From the NCBI GenBank assembly GCA_016795385.1, contig JAEUHI010000014.1, positions 29,039 to 93,038 of the forward strand: DNA of 64,000 nucleotides, written 5' to 3'. Origin of the DNA: Verrucomicrobiales bacterium. Lineage in GTDB: Bacteria; Verrucomicrobiota; Verrucomicrobiia; Verrucomicrobiales; DEV007. Both the position numbers and the translations under genes were made by a program. The stretch's first letter is position 1, and each line of letters starts with the position of its first letter. Positions 1-8,734 of the stretch are shown here, one piece after another. The notes under the pieces were generated by a model. That model ran no database searches and was not told the DNA's origin. It worked only from the letters and a program-made list of their open reading frames with translations.

Positions 1-752
1 TGACGGATCGCGACGACGCTGCCACCTTTGCCGGAGCCGTCGAGCTTTGTGACGATCACGCCGGTGAGGTCGAGTGCGCCCTGGAACTCTCGCGCCTGCG
101 AGACGGCGTTCGATCCGGTCGTGGCATCGACGACGATCCAACGTTCGTGCGGAGCTGCTTCATCCTGCTTTGCGAGGGTGCGGCGGATTTTCTTCAGCTC
201 CTCCATCAGATTGTGCCGCGTGTGGAGCCGGCCCGCGGTATCGCAGATGAGATAGGCAGCCCCTGTGGCGATGGCCTTTTGATGGGCGTCGAAACACACC
301 GCCGATGGATCGCCCTGATATTGGGTGGTCACGACCGGCACCTCGATCCGTTCGCCCCAGATCTTGAGCTGCTCGATTGCGGCGGCGCGGAAGGTGTCGG
401 CGGCGGCGAGGACGACGCCGTGGCCTTGGTTCTTCAAAAAAGCGGCGAGTTTGGCCACCGACGTGGTTTTTCCGACCCCGTTCACTCCTGCGACGAGGAT
501 CACAGTGGGCTTTCCGGGCGGGCCCGGAGGCGGCACCGGCACGGCTTCGCCGCCGAGAATGGCGGCGATCTCCTCGCGACAGGCCACCACGACCGACTCG
601 GCATCCAGCTTGCCTTTGCGTTTTTGGAGGCGGCCGACGATCTCGGTGGAGAGGCGCACGCCGAGGTCTCCGCCGATGAGGGTCTCCTCGAGGTCGTCCC
701 AGTCGACGTCGGTTCCGCGGAAACGGTTCAGGATCGATTGAAAAAGGCCCAT
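1..752 (-). CDS. ftsY: Signal recognition particle receptor FtsY (partial, cut by left edge)
   Basis: FtsY is the membrane-associated SRP GTPase that hands nascent membrane proteins to the translocon. The ATG at 752..750 opens a frame beginning MGLFQSILNRFRGTDVDW, and about 250 codons are visible before the window edge. SRP-GTPase motifs appear in order: P-loop GVNGVGKTTS (about residue 88), DTFRAAA, DTAGR (about 172) and TKLDGSGKGG near the edge. There is no long acidic A domain, so this is the short bacterial form. It lies 12 bp downstream of nusB on the same strand and probably shares its transcript. The missing part is the C-terminal end of the G domain. Confidence 0.95.
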   Translation of the reverse strand, partial: MGLFQSILNRFRGTDVDWDDLEETLIGGDLGVRLSTEIVGRLQKRKGKLDAESVVVACREEIAAILGGEAVPVPPPGPPGKPTVILVAGVNGVGKTTSVAKLAAFLKNQGHGVVLAAADTFRAAAIEQLKIWGERIEVPVVTTQYQGDPSAVCFDAHQKAIATGAAYLICDTAGRLHTRHNLMEELKKIRRTLAKQDEAAPHERWIVVDATTGSNAVSQAREFQGALDLTGVIVTKLDGSGKGGSVVAIR

Positions 753-764
753 GCGGCGGCGGGA

Positions 765-1241
765 TCAGCGTTTCAGGATGCGGTCGAGGATGCCGTTGAC
801 GAAGCCCGGAGAATCCTCCGTGCCGAAGCGCTTCGCGATCTCGATCGCCTCGTTGATCGCCGCCTGCGGCGGGATGTGGCTGGAGAAGAGCACCTCGTAG
901 GCCCCGAGCCGGAGGATGCTGCGATCCACCGCGGTGAGCCGCTGCAGGGTGTAATTCTCCAGATGCGTGCGGATCATCGAATCGATCTCGCCGATGTGAT
1001 CGATCACGCCCCGGATCAGTTCCTCGGCGAATTCACGGACGACCGGTTTGGCATCGCGCAATTCCCAGAAGGCTGCCATCAATTCGGGAGTGATCGCGAG
1101 AGTGCCCTGGGCATCGTTCCCGTAGAGAAATTGTACAGCGGCTTCGCGACCGTCACGGCGGGGTGACGGCGCTTTCTTTTTGGGCTTGAGATCCCGGGGG
1201 GAGGGGGAATCCATCGGAACGGAGGAAGGCTTCGCGACCAT
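765..1241 (-). CDS. nusB: Transcription antitermination factor NusB
   Basis: NusB binds boxA RNA with NusE (S10) and supports antitermination, chiefly on rRNA operons. The 158-aa product is a normal NusB length with a 25-residue basic extension. The helical core is typical: RRDGREAAVQFLYGND at the start, then the C-terminal signatures LTAVDRSILRLGAYEVLF, AINEAIEIAKRFG and FVNGILDRIL. The gene overlaps the end of apbE by 62 to 89 bp depending on the start. An ATG at 1214 (MDSPSPRDLK) gives the shorter overlap and is an equal candidate. Neither start has a Shine-Dalgarno sequence. Confidence 0.93.
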   Translation of the reverse strand: MVAKPSSVPMDSPSPRDLKPKKKAPSPRRDGREAAVQFLYGNDAQGTLAITPELMAAFWELRDAKPVVREFAEELIRGVIDHIGEIDSMIRTHLENYTLQRLTAVDRSILRLGAYEVLFSSHIPPQAAINEAIEIAKRFGTEDSPGFVNGILDRILKR

Positions 1242-2253
1242 CGCGAAGGACGACGATCTGGCACTCGATCCCTCGCTGATTTCGGATGAATTGCAAGCCT
1301 TCCTTTGGTCCCAGCAAGGTCACGGCGGTGGCATGGCTGTCGGAGATCGTTGCATTTGCGGCGATCACGCTTGCTCCGATCCGCTCGGTGAGACCCAGTC
1401 CGGTGCGGGTCGAGACGATGTGCGAATAACGCACGCCCTCGTGCTCGAAATACCGGCGCGTGTCCCCCGAGGTCGAGATCGCCTGGTTCACGAGGGTGAC
1501 GGTCTGGAGATCCTTCAGATCGTGGCCGACCTCGAGGGTCTCGATGCCGATCCGCCATCCCGCTTCTCCGGGAGGGGCCTCACCCACGACGATGTCACCG
1601 CTCGCGGCGACGAGACTGCGGGGAAAGCCCCCTTCCTTCAAAAGGGCGAGGGCGGCGTCGGCCGCATAGCCTTTGGCGATGCCACCGACGTCGAAGAGCA
1701 TGCCCTCGACCTTCTTGGTGATGGTGCGTTTGTCAGGATCGAGGACGAGGTGCTGGAAGCCGGTGCGCGCCTTGGCCTTTTCGATCTGCTCCGGCGAGGG
1801 CAGGGCGTTGTTCTTCCGGCTCATGCGCCAGAGCCGGATGAGGGGACCGGCGGTGATGTCGAAGGCGCCCCCGGTCATCTCCGTGAGACGGCCGGAGGTT
1901 TCGAACACGGAAAAGAGATCGTCGCTTACCGCGATCGCTTCGCCCGCCGGAGCCTTGGCGAGCCGGTTGATCTCCGATTCCGGGAGGTAGTCGGAAAGGG
2001 TGGCATCGAGCGCCCGGACGCGGGCGAAGGCCTTTTCAATCAAGAGGGTCAGGTCGGGCTCGCGACCCTCTTCAGTCCAGGCACGGATCGTGAATTCCGT
2101 GCCCATGTGGGGCTCGGTGAAGGTGAGGAGGTGCCAGTCGGCGGAACGGACGTTCGCGGCTTGGCTGATCGTGGCCAGCGCGAGCGCAAGAAAAAGGCGG
2201 ACCCGCGGGCCCGCCTTCCGTATCCGCGACGGCGTCTGGAGGGCGCCGTTCAT
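1153..2253 (-). CDS. apbE: FAD:protein FMN transferase (ApbE family)
   Basis: ApbE covalently attaches FMN to threonine residues of extracytoplasmic flavoproteins. The 366-aa product has an N-terminal hydrophobic stretch (VRLFLALALATISQA) ending before residue 40, consistent with export. Family motifs follow: MGTEFTIRAW, GGIAKGYAADAALALLKEGG (the flavin-binding core), SGDIVVGEA, and SGDTRRYF...YSHIVSTRTGLG near the C terminus, where the Mg-binding threonine region sits. It starts 9 bp after the cytochrome-SUMF1 gene and overlaps nusB. No flavinylated partner (FMN-binding domain) is seen in the window. Confidence 0.93.
   Translation of the reverse strand: MNGALQTPSRIRKAGPRVRLFLALALATISQAANVRSADWHLLTFTEPHMGTEFTIRAWTEEGREPDLTLLIEKAFARVRALDATLSDYLPESEINRLAKAPAGEAIAVSDDLFSVFETSGRLTEMTGGAFDITAGPLIRLWRMSRKNNALPSPEQIEKAKARTGFQHLVLDPDKRTITKKVEGMLFDVGGIAKGYAADAALALLKEGGFPRSLVAASGDIVVGEAPPGEAGWRIGIETLEVGHDLKDLQTVTLVNQAISTSGDTRRYFEHEGVRYSHIVSTRTGLGLTERIGASVIAANATISDSHATAVTLLGPKEGLQFIRNQRGIECQIVVLRDGREAFLRSDGFPLPPGSQAQKESAVTPP
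2189..2217 (-). terminator. Terminator-like hairpin inside the apbE signal-peptide codons
   Basis: On the minus strand a 7-bp GC-rich stem (arms 2211-2217 and 2194-2200, 10-nt loop) is followed by a run of T (2195-2189). This has the form of an intrinsic terminator but lies about 40 bp inside the apbE frame. It could end part of the upstream cytochrome-SUMF1 transcript. It could also be chance in GC-rich Arg/Gly/Pro codons. Confidence 0.35.
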
Positions 2254-2262
2254 CCGCGGGGA

Positions 2263-3801
2263 TCAGTTGCTGTCGACCGTGCCCAGATTCCAGAGCTGGT
2301 GCATCTTCTCGGCCTCGGGGATCTCGAGAGGACGGACGATGCGGAAGCCGAGCCAATGGGCGTCGGTGTGGTACCAGATCGACTTGGGCAACTGGGGATC
2401 CTGCACCTTCCAGTTTTCGTTGGAAGAAATGCGACGGGCCGAGCGGAGCTCTTCCGCCGGATCATACCAGGAGCCACCGCGGGCGACGCGGGGATAGAGC
2501 GTCGTGGGGATAGCGAGGGGATTTTCGGTGACACCTTCGCGACCGGCATAGCCCTTCTCGTTGTATTGATCGAGGCACCATTCCATGACGTTGCCGTGCA
2601 TGTCGTAGAGGCCCCAGGGATTCGGCTTCTTCGTGCCGACCTTCTCGTAGCCGACGCGGACCTGCTCGGGATCGAGCACCGCGAAATCAGCGAGTTGGTC
2701 CTCGGGGCAGCTGTAGGGGCCGGTCGTGCCGGCGCGGCAGGCGTATTCCCACTCGGCCTCGGTGGGGAGGCGGTAGTAGTGGCCGGTCTGGGCACTGAGC
2801 CATTGGCAGAACTTGCTCGCGGCGTGCTCCGTCATACAGATGGCGGGGAAGCCGTCGGTGCCCATGCCGAAGCTCATTTCCGTATAGGGCGTCGTGGGGC
2901 TGGATACGACATCGACGGGAGCGGCGTCGGCGGGAATGTTTTCAGGCGAACCATCCTTGTTGCGGGCCACGCCCGTGATCATGAAGGGCTCGTACATGTT
3001 CCACGTGACCTCGAATTTGCCCATCCAGAAGGGCGAGATCTTCACCTTGTGCTGCGGGCCTTCGTCTTCGGAGCGGCCTTTTTCGTCAGCCGGGCTGCCC
3101 ATCATGAATTCACCGCCCTTGATCGCGACCATGTCGTATTTGACGCCGGTCTTCGTGATCGTGCCGGTGTAATCCTTCATCTCGGCTTCCGACTTCTCCT
3201 TCGACGTGGCGACGATGTTTTCGCGGATCGTCTTCACGAGGGCGAGGTTGTCGGCGAGGCCGCCGGCGTCCGCCTGGCTGTCACCACCGATCTTGAAATC
3301 CTTCGGCCATACCGCACCCTGCTCGACCCAGAGGCGGAGCATCTCCTGATCCTTCGCCTTGAAAGGTCCGCCCTTGGTGAGGAGCGGGAGGATGTTGTTT
3401 TTGAAATCCATGCGCGGCTTTTCCTCGAGCGTCACGCCATCGGGCCAGTTCGCGCCCTCGGCGATCCAGGTCTTGAGGATCTCCTGCTGCTCCACCGAGA
3501 GGGGTTTTTTCGGGGGCATGAGATCGGAGCTGTCGGCCGGCTCGGTCGTCATCCAGTAAACCGGCGAGGCTTCGGGGTCCTTCGGGATGATGGTCTCCTT
3601 GGCGTAGGTCTCCCCGCCGGCGAAGGCATGCTCCTTCGTATCCATGCGGTATTCGCCTTCGGCCTTCTCGGCGTTGTGACAATGAATACAGGTGCCCTCG
3701 ATGAGAGGCTTCACCTGGGTCATGAAGTCGACGGTCTGGGCATGGCCAAATGCCGGCACCAAGGTTCCCGTCAGGAGCAGGGGGAGGGTTGTTTTACGCA
3801 T
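2263..3801 (-). CDS. Secreted planctomycete-type cytochrome with C-terminal SUMF1 (FGE-fold) domain
   Basis: The ATG at 3801 gives a 512-aa protein starting with a clear signal peptide (MRKTTLPLLLTGTLVPAFG, cut near HAQ); an upstream in-frame start would destroy it. A PSCyt1 cytochrome-like domain follows, with haem motif CIHCH at residues 38-42 and the typical MPPKKPLS loop. A second cytochrome-like segment without CxxCH spans about residues 130-175. Residues about 225-500 form a SUMF1/formylglycine-generating-enzyme fold (GGEFMMGSPADEKG, LPTEAEWEYACRAG, HGNVMEWCLDQY, VARGGSWYD). The two copper-binding cysteines of true FGE are replaced (WYDPAEELRSARR), so sulfatase activation is unlikely. 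First gene of a probable run into apbE, nusB and ftsY. Confidence 0.85.
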   Translation of the reverse strand: MRKTTLPLLLTGTLVPAFGHAQTVDFMTQVKPLIEGTCIHCHNAEKAEGEYRMDTKEHAFAGGETYAKETIIPKDPEASPVYWMTTEPADSSDLMPPKKPLSVEQQEILKTWIAEGANWPDGVTLEEKPRMDFKNNILPLLTKGGPFKAKDQEMLRLWVEQGAVWPKDFKIGGDSQADAGGLADNLALVKTIRENIVATSKEKSEAEMKDYTGTITKTGVKYDMVAIKGGEFMMGSPADEKGRSEDEGPQHKVKISPFWMGKFEVTWNMYEPFMITGVARNKDGSPENIPADAAPVDVVSSPTTPYTEMSFGMGTDGFPAICMTEHAASKFCQWLSAQTGHYYRLPTEAEWEYACRAGTTGPYSCPEDQLADFAVLDPEQVRVGYEKVGTKKPNPWGLYDMHGNVMEWCLDQYNEKGYAGREGVTENPLAIPTTLYPRVARGGSWYDPAEELRSARRISSNENWKVQDPQLPKSIWYHTDAHWLGFRIVRPLEIPEAEKMHQLWNLGTVDSN

Positions 3802-3951
3802 GGTCGAAATGTGAACGTGCAACAAAGCAAAGATCGGGGGTGAATCAAGGAACGTCTTCATGGCGTTTTTGAACAGGGATTGTCCGACAAAACGAGACTC
3901 GGCCGGGTGCGGGAGTTGACCTCGGGACGGGTCGCGGCTTTCGTAGCCGCC

Positions 3952-5217
3952 GTGTTCCGCCGCCTGACCCTCACTTTTTTCCTGGCTTTCGTCACCGGCG
4001 CGCCTCTGGCGGCGCAGGAGGCGGTGCGGGGTTTTGTCAGTGTCGAGCCCTTTGAATTCCGCCTCGAGGCGCTGGTGAAGGTGGCGGCCTATCGCGAATC
4101 CTGGCGGCTCGAGGGAGACGTCATCGGACCGGGGCAGAAACAGGGCGTGCTCGACAATCTGCTGACCCTCTTCGAATCGGGCGTCAATGTCGTGGTGCCG
4201 GGGAAGAATCTCGACTTCACCGAGCGCACCCTTCGTTTCATCGTGCCGAATGCGGAGAAAGGTTTTGTGCCCGACGAACGGGAATCGATCCCGATCGAGG
4301 AGGCGCTCGTCGGCCTGACACTCTCCTCCGCGGTCACCGGCGTGACGACCTTCGACCTCGAGTGGCTCTGGTTCGCGCCCGGGCAGGAGCGGCTGGTGAT
4401 GGAGATCGCAAGCCGGGGGAAACCATCGGCCCGTTTCCTGACACCTGCCGAAAACGAGATCGTCTGGAAGCTCGAAGGCGATGCCGCGGTGCCCGCCCTG
4501 CAGCCGGTGCCGGGTTTGAAGAAGGAAAGCGATCGACCGCTCCGTGCGCTCACCGTGGTGGGCTTGCTCCTGCTCGCGGTCGCGGCGGGGGTGGTGCTAC
4601 GCCACAAGACGAAGTCACCCGCGTGGGTCGGGTGGCTCATCGTGGGGGGCATCGGGATCGGTGCTTTCGGGCTGAGATACGAGCGGGAACGTATCCTCCT
4701 CCCCGCCGAGGCGGCGGCCGAGGATCTCGTCTATGCGCTGCTGCGGAACACCTATCACGCCTTCGACTACCGCGATGAGTCGGCCATCTACGATACCTTG
4801 GAAAAAAGCGTGAGCGGACCGCTCCTCGAAAAGGTCTACCTCGAGATGCGTTCTTCCCTGGAGCTCGAAAATACCGGCGGCCCGCGCGTGCGCGTCTACG
4901 AGATCGCATTGCGCGAATGTCAGGAAGTGCCCGGCAGCGAGCTCGCCACCGGCGGTTTCCGGACCCGTGCCGAATGGGTGACGATCGGGGAGGTGACGCA
5001 CTGGGGCCACACTCATGAGCGGACGAACCGCTATGAGGCCGAGGTGACTCTCGTCGCTCTCGACGATACCTGGAAGATCAGCGGGCTGGAGTTGCTGAAC
5101 GAAGAGCGCGTCCAGAAAGTCTCGCGACAGATCGCCGACCCACCGGCGGCACCCGCGCCCGCAACCCCACCCGCGCCTGCGGCCACACCGGCTCCGACGA
5201 CTCCGCCCGTGCCATGA
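3952..5217 (+). CDS. Membrane-anchored accessory protein of an ABC transporter, unknown family
   Basis: Function not recognised. From the GTG at 3952 the protein starts VFRRLTLTFFLAFVTGAPLAAQ, a classic signal peptide; longer in-frame options are TTG 3880 and GTG 3907. An extracytoplasmic beta-rich part (about residues 25-185) is followed by two closely spaced membrane helices (LTVVGLLLLAVAAGVVL and VGWLIVGGIGIGAFGL), a second soluble domain (about 250-395) and a Pro/Ala-rich tail. Its stop overlaps the next gene as ATGA, so it is translationally coupled to the ATPase and permease and is probably a dedicated third component. Confidence 0.75.
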   Translation: MFRRLTLTFFLAFVTGAPLAAQEAVRGFVSVEPFEFRLEALVKVAAYRESWRLEGDVIGPGQKQGVLDNLLTLFESGVNVVVPGKNLDFTERTLRFIVPNAEKGFVPDERESIPIEEALVGLTLSSAVTGVTTFDLEWLWFAPGQERLVMEIASRGKPSARFLTPAENEIVWKLEGDAAVPALQPVPGLKKESDRPLRALTVVGLLLLAVAAGVVLRHKTKSPAWVGWLIVGGIGIGAFGLRYERERILLPAEAAAEDLVYALLRNTYHAFDYRDESAIYDTLEKSVSGPLLEKVYLEMRSSLELENTGGPRVRVYEIALRECQEVPGSELATGGFRTRAEWVTIGEVTHWGHTHERTNRYEAEVTLVALDDTWKISGLELLNEERVQKVSRQIADPPAAPAPATPPAPAATPAPTTPPVP

Positions 5218-5876
5218 TCCGTTGCGAACACCTGCGCTACGCTTATCCGGGGGATGCCTTCGAGCTGGTCATCGACGATTTCTCCGTGACCAAAGGCGGT
5301 AGCGTCGCGCTCGTCGGGCCGAGCGGCTGTGGCAAGTCGACCTTCATGAACCTGATCTCGGGCTTGCTCGTGCCGCAGGCGGGATCCATCCTCGTGGACG
5401 ACGTCGAGGTCTCCCGTCTCGCCCTTGCCGAACGGCAGCGCTTCCGGCTGACGCGGATCGGGCTCGTGCCCCAGAATTTCGAGTTGCTCGATTACCTCAC
5501 GGTCCGTGAAAACATCCTCCTGCCCTTCCGCATCGGGGCCGGGCTCGATCGCGAGGCCGCGGCCCGTTGTGAGGAACTCGCCGACCGTTCCGGCATCGCC
5601 GGGCATCTCGGAAAATACCCCGATCAACTCTCGCAGGGCGAACGGCAGCGTGCCGCGCTTTGTCGGGGCCTCGTCACCGCCGCACCCTTGATCCTCGCCG
5701 ATGAACCGACCGGCAATCTCGATCCGGAAAACCAGGATCGCATCGTCTCGCTTTTGCTCGACGAGGCGCGGCGCATCGGAGCGACGGTGTTGATGATCAC
5801 CCACGATCCCGTGCTGCTGCCTCGCTTCGATCGCGTCGTCGATGTCCTTGCCTTGCGGAAGGGAGGTGCTGCATGA
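5214..5876 (+). CDS. ABC transporter ATP-binding protein (LolD/MacB type)
   Basis: A 220-aa ATPase subunit of the type VII (LolD/FtsE/MacB) class. It shows Walker A GPSGCGKST (about residue 38), Q-loop LVPQNFELLDYLTV, signature LSQGERQRAALCRGL, Walker B LILADEPTGNLD and switch histidine MITHDP. The ATG overlaps the stop of the upstream gene (ATGA), and its own stop overlaps the permease start in the same way. The enzyme should energise periplasm-facing extrusion or lipoprotein/lipid release by the permease at 5873-7063. Confidence 0.93.
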   Translation: MIRCEHLRYAYPGDAFELVIDDFSVTKGGSVALVGPSGCGKSTFMNLISGLLVPQAGSILVDDVEVSRLALAERQRFRLTRIGLVPQNFELLDYLTVRENILLPFRIGAGLDREAAARCEELADRSGIAGHLGKYPDQLSQGERQRAALCRGLVTAAPLILADEPTGNLDPENQDRIVSLLLDEARRIGATVLMITHDPVLLPRFDRVVDVLALRKGGAA

Positions 5877-7063
5877 ACCTCGCCGGAGTCCTTTATCTCG
5901 GTCGTCGGTATCTGGGACGGAACCGGGTGAAAACGGCCCTGCTGGTCGCCGCCTTCACCCTCGTCTGGTTGCTGCCCGCCGGCATCGCCCTCGTCGTCGG
6001 AAAGGTGGAGCAGCAATTGCGCGCCCGGGCGTTGGAGACGCCTTTGTTGCTCGGTCAGGCCGGGAGTCCGCTCGAGCTCGTCTTCAATGGTCTTTATTTC
6101 ACGAAACCGGCCATCGCCACGCTCCCGTTCGGTGAGACGGAGGTGGTCGGCGCGGATGGCCTTGCCACCGTCATCCCCGTTTATGCGCGGTACGCCGCGG
6201 CGAATCACCGCATCGTCGGGACGACGCTCGATTATTTCGACTACCGGGGGCTCCCCATCCGCGAGGGGCGCGGGCTCATCGACCTCGGCGAATGCGTCGT
6301 CGGCAGCGAGGTGGCCGAGAAAAATGGCATCGCGCCCGGCGACTCGGTCATCTCCACCCCCGAGACCTTGTTCGATCTCGCCGGAGTCTATCCTCTGAAG
6401 ATGCGTGTCGTCGGCGTGCTCGCCGCAAACGGCACCCCGGACGATGCCGCGATCTTTGTCGACCTGAAGACCGCCTGGATCATCGAAGGTCTCGGCCACG
6501 GCCACCTTGATGCGGAGAAGCTCGGCGAGGAGGCGAAATTGGTGGGTTCGTCAGGAAACGCGGAGGGTGCCGTGCGGCTGAATGCCTCGGTCGTGCAATA
6601 CAACGAAGTGACCGAGGAGAACGTCGATGATTTCCATTTCCACGGCGAGATCGCCGACTATCCGGTGACGGCCGCGATTGTCATCCCCGCCGACGCCAAG
6701 GCGCAGGCCCTTTTGAAAGGTCGCTATGGCAAGGCCGGCGGGCTGCAACTCATCTCCCCCGAGGCCGAGATGGATGAACTTTTCGCCACCGTCTTCAGCG
6801 TGCAGGATCTGGTGCTGCGGCTGCTCGGCGTGATCGGATTCGCCACCCTCGCGATCGGAGCGCTCGTCTTCCTGCTCTCGAACCGCCTCCGCCGCGGTGA
6901 GTTCCGACACCTGCTGCATCTCGGGGCTGATCCCGGAACGTTGCGCGCCCTGATCGCCTTCGAGGCCGCGTTCGTGATCGTCGCCAGTTGCCTCCTCGCC
7001 GCCGCCGGCCTCGCCATCCTGCAGGCGATCGCCCCGGTCCTAGTGCGGCAACTGCTCGGCTGA
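5873..7063 (+). CDS. ABC transporter permease (MacB/FtsX-like, apparently three membrane helices)
   Basis: The 396-aa protein has an N-terminal helix (ALLVAAFTLVWLLPAGIALV), a large extracytoplasmic MacB_PCD-like domain (about residues 45-295) and two C-terminal helices (LGVIGFATLAIGALVFLLSN and LIAFEAAFVIVASCLLAAAG). The coupling region RLRRGEFRHLLHLGADPGTLR resembles the FtsX/MacB cytoplasmic loop. The usual fourth helix after this point is absent: the protein stops soon after QAIAPVLVRQLLG. Coupled (ATGA) to the ATPase. Substrate unknown. Confidence 0.85.
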   Translation: MNLAGVLYLGRRYLGRNRVKTALLVAAFTLVWLLPAGIALVVGKVEQQLRARALETPLLLGQAGSPLELVFNGLYFTKPAIATLPFGETEVVGADGLATVIPVYARYAAANHRIVGTTLDYFDYRGLPIREGRGLIDLGECVVGSEVAEKNGIAPGDSVISTPETLFDLAGVYPLKMRVVGVLAANGTPDDAAIFVDLKTAWIIEGLGHGHLDAEKLGEEAKLVGSSGNAEGAVRLNASVVQYNEVTEENVDDFHFHGEIADYPVTAAIVIPADAKAQALLKGRYGKAGGLQLISPEAEMDELFATVFSVQDLVLRLLGVIGFATLAIGALVFLLSNRLRRGEFRHLLHLGADPGTLRALIAFEAAFVIVASCLLAAAGLAILQAIAPVLVRQLLG

Positions 7064-7069
7064 GAGCGG

Positions 7070-7597
7070 TCAGCGCATCGACACCGGCGCGTCGAGGACT
7101 TCTTTCAGAATCAACGCCTCACGCAGGGACTTGCGATGCCGGAGGACGCGGGCGAGACCGGGGACCGGCGAAGACGTGGGTTCCTTCGGTTCAGGCTTGG
7201 GTTTCGCTACCGGAGCCGGATGGGTTTCCACGACCGCTGGCACCGGCAAAGGCGGCGGAGGAGGAGATGAACGCTGAACCGGTGGAGGTGCCTGTGGGTT
7301 CGAGAGGGTTTCGATCGTTTCGAACAACTCCCGGAAACTTTTCGGAATCGGGATCTCCGCCGGGACCGGAGCCGGACTCGCCGTCGGAGCGGGGGCCGGC
7401 CGCGGCATCGGCGGCGGACTGCCGAGGGTCCGCGTCTCCTGGAAGACGGGACGCTCCTTCCTCGCCGCTTCCGCGGCTGCCTTCTTTTGGGCGCCGCGCA
7501 GTCGCCGCGCGGCCGAGATCTCCTGCACCCGTTGGTAGAGCCAACTGACGAAGACGATGAAAATCATCGCCACGTAGTGCCAGGGGATGTCGTCCAT
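7070..7597 (-). CDS. Single-pass membrane protein with proline-rich region
   Basis: Not assigned to a family. The 175-aa product starts MDDIPWHYVAMIFIVFVSWL, an N-terminal anchor, then a basic/coiled segment (RVQEISAARRLRGAQKKAAA). A long Pro/Ala-rich linker (about residues 60-145) follows, then a short basic C-terminal helix (LARVLRHRKSLREALILKEV). It lies 40 bp downstream of floA on the same strand. Co-transcription suggests a membrane-organisation partner, which is inference only. It converges with the ABC permease, whose stop is 6 bp away. Confidence 0.7.
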   Translation of the reverse strand: MDDIPWHYVAMIFIVFVSWLYQRVQEISAARRLRGAQKKAAAEAARKERPVFQETRTLGSPPPMPRPAPAPTASPAPVPAEIPIPKSFRELFETIETLSNPQAPPPVQRSSPPPPPLPVPAVVETHPAPVAKPKPEPKEPTSSPVPGLARVLRHRKSLREALILKEVLDAPVSMR

Positions 7598-7637
7598 CAG
7601 GGAAAGGGTGGGGGAAAGGTGGAGGTCGGGAAGCGGA

Positions 7638-8630
7638 TCACTGCTCTTCCTTCACTTCTTTGGCGATGTTCGCGCGCATTTCCGTGTCGGCGAGCACGTT
7701 CCGGTATTTCGCGTAGTCCATCACGCCGAGATTGCCGTTGCGGAACGCGTCCGCGATCGCCATGGGGATCTGGGCCTCGGCTTCGACGAGCTTCGCGCGC
7801 ATTTCCTGGGTGCGGGCCGACATTTCCTGCTCGGTCGCGACGGCGGCGGCGCGGCGGACTTCCGCGCGGGCCTGGGCCACCTGTTTGTCGGCCTCGGCCT
7901 GGCTCGCCTGGAGGTTCGCCCCGATGTTCGCACCCACGTCCACATCCGCGATGTCGATCGAGAGGATCTCGAACTGGGTATTGGCATCGAGACCCCGCTC
8001 CAGGACGCGGCGTGAGATGTGATCGGGATTTTCCAAGACATCCTTGTGCGATGCCGCCGAACCGATCGAGGTCACGATGCCCTCGCCGACGCGGGCGATG
8101 ATCGTTTCCTCCGTCGCGCCGCCGACAAAGCGATCGAGATTCGTCCGCACCGTGACGCGGGCGCGGGCGCGGAGCTGGATCCCGTCGCGGGCCACGGCGT
8201 CGATCTTGCCGCCGCCGCCCGGGCAATCGATGACCGCCGGATTGATCGAGGTGCGCACCGCCGACAGCACTGTCTTCGACGTGCCCTTCACCGCCAGATC
8301 GATGGCGCAGGCCCGGTCGAAGGCGAGGGGAATACCGGCCTTGTCAGCCGCGATCATCGCCAGGACGACATCGGCGACGTGCCCGCCCGCCAGGTAGTGG
8401 GCCTCGAGCTGGTCGGTCGTGAAATCGAGCCCGGCCTTGGCCGCGGTAATCCGGCTGTCGACGATCAGGGAGGCCGGTACTTTCCGGATCCACATCGCGA
8501 CGAGGTTCAGCAGACCGATCGGCGCGTTCGAGACGCGGGCCCGGATCCAGAGACCGATGAATTTCGCGAGGATCAGGAAGATGACGAGGACGACGAGAAG
8601 GATCAATCCGATGATGATGAATTCAGTCAT
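7638..8630 (-). CDS. floA: Flotillin-like protein FloA
   Basis: FloA organises functional membrane microdomains. The 330-aa product matches the FloA/UPF0365 layout: an N-terminal membrane hairpin ([20 protein letters not shown]), then an SPFH/PHB domain with [36 protein letters not shown] and [17 protein letters not shown]. An Ala/Glu-rich coiled coil follows ([18 protein letters not shown]), then the conserved end [20 protein letters not shown]. No nfeD is adjacent. The following gene is the proline-rich membrane protein. Confidence 0.96.
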   Translation of the reverse strand: MTEFIIIGLILLVVLVIFLILAKFIGLWIRARVSNAPIGLLNLVAMWIRKVPASLIVDSRITAAKAGLDFTTDQLEAHYLAGGHVADVVLAMIAADKAGIPLAFDRACAIDLAVKGTSKTVLSAVRTSINPAVIDCPGGGGKIDAVARDGIQLRARARVTVRTNLDRFVGGATEETIIARVGEGIVTSIGSAASHKDVLENPDHISRRVLERGLDANTQFEILSIDIADVDVGANIGANLQASQAEADKQVAQARAEVRRAAAVATEQEMSARTQEMRAKLVEAEAQIPMAIADAFRNGNLGVMDYAKYRNVLADTEMRANIAKEVKEEQ

Positions 8631-8734
8631 GTGAAGGCGGGGTAGTTGGGGTATCGAAAAGAAAGCGGTGGGTGAGTCCCGTTTTTGAGGGGAAAGACGG
8701 CTCTTCAGACGGTGGATCGGAGGATTCGTTCAAA

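Noticed and set aside
2263..3801. A genuine formylglycine-generating enzyme activating the DUF1501 proteins.
   Set aside because: The active-site cysteine pair is missing, and the DUF1501 proteins lack a sulfatase CxPxR/SxPxR signature.
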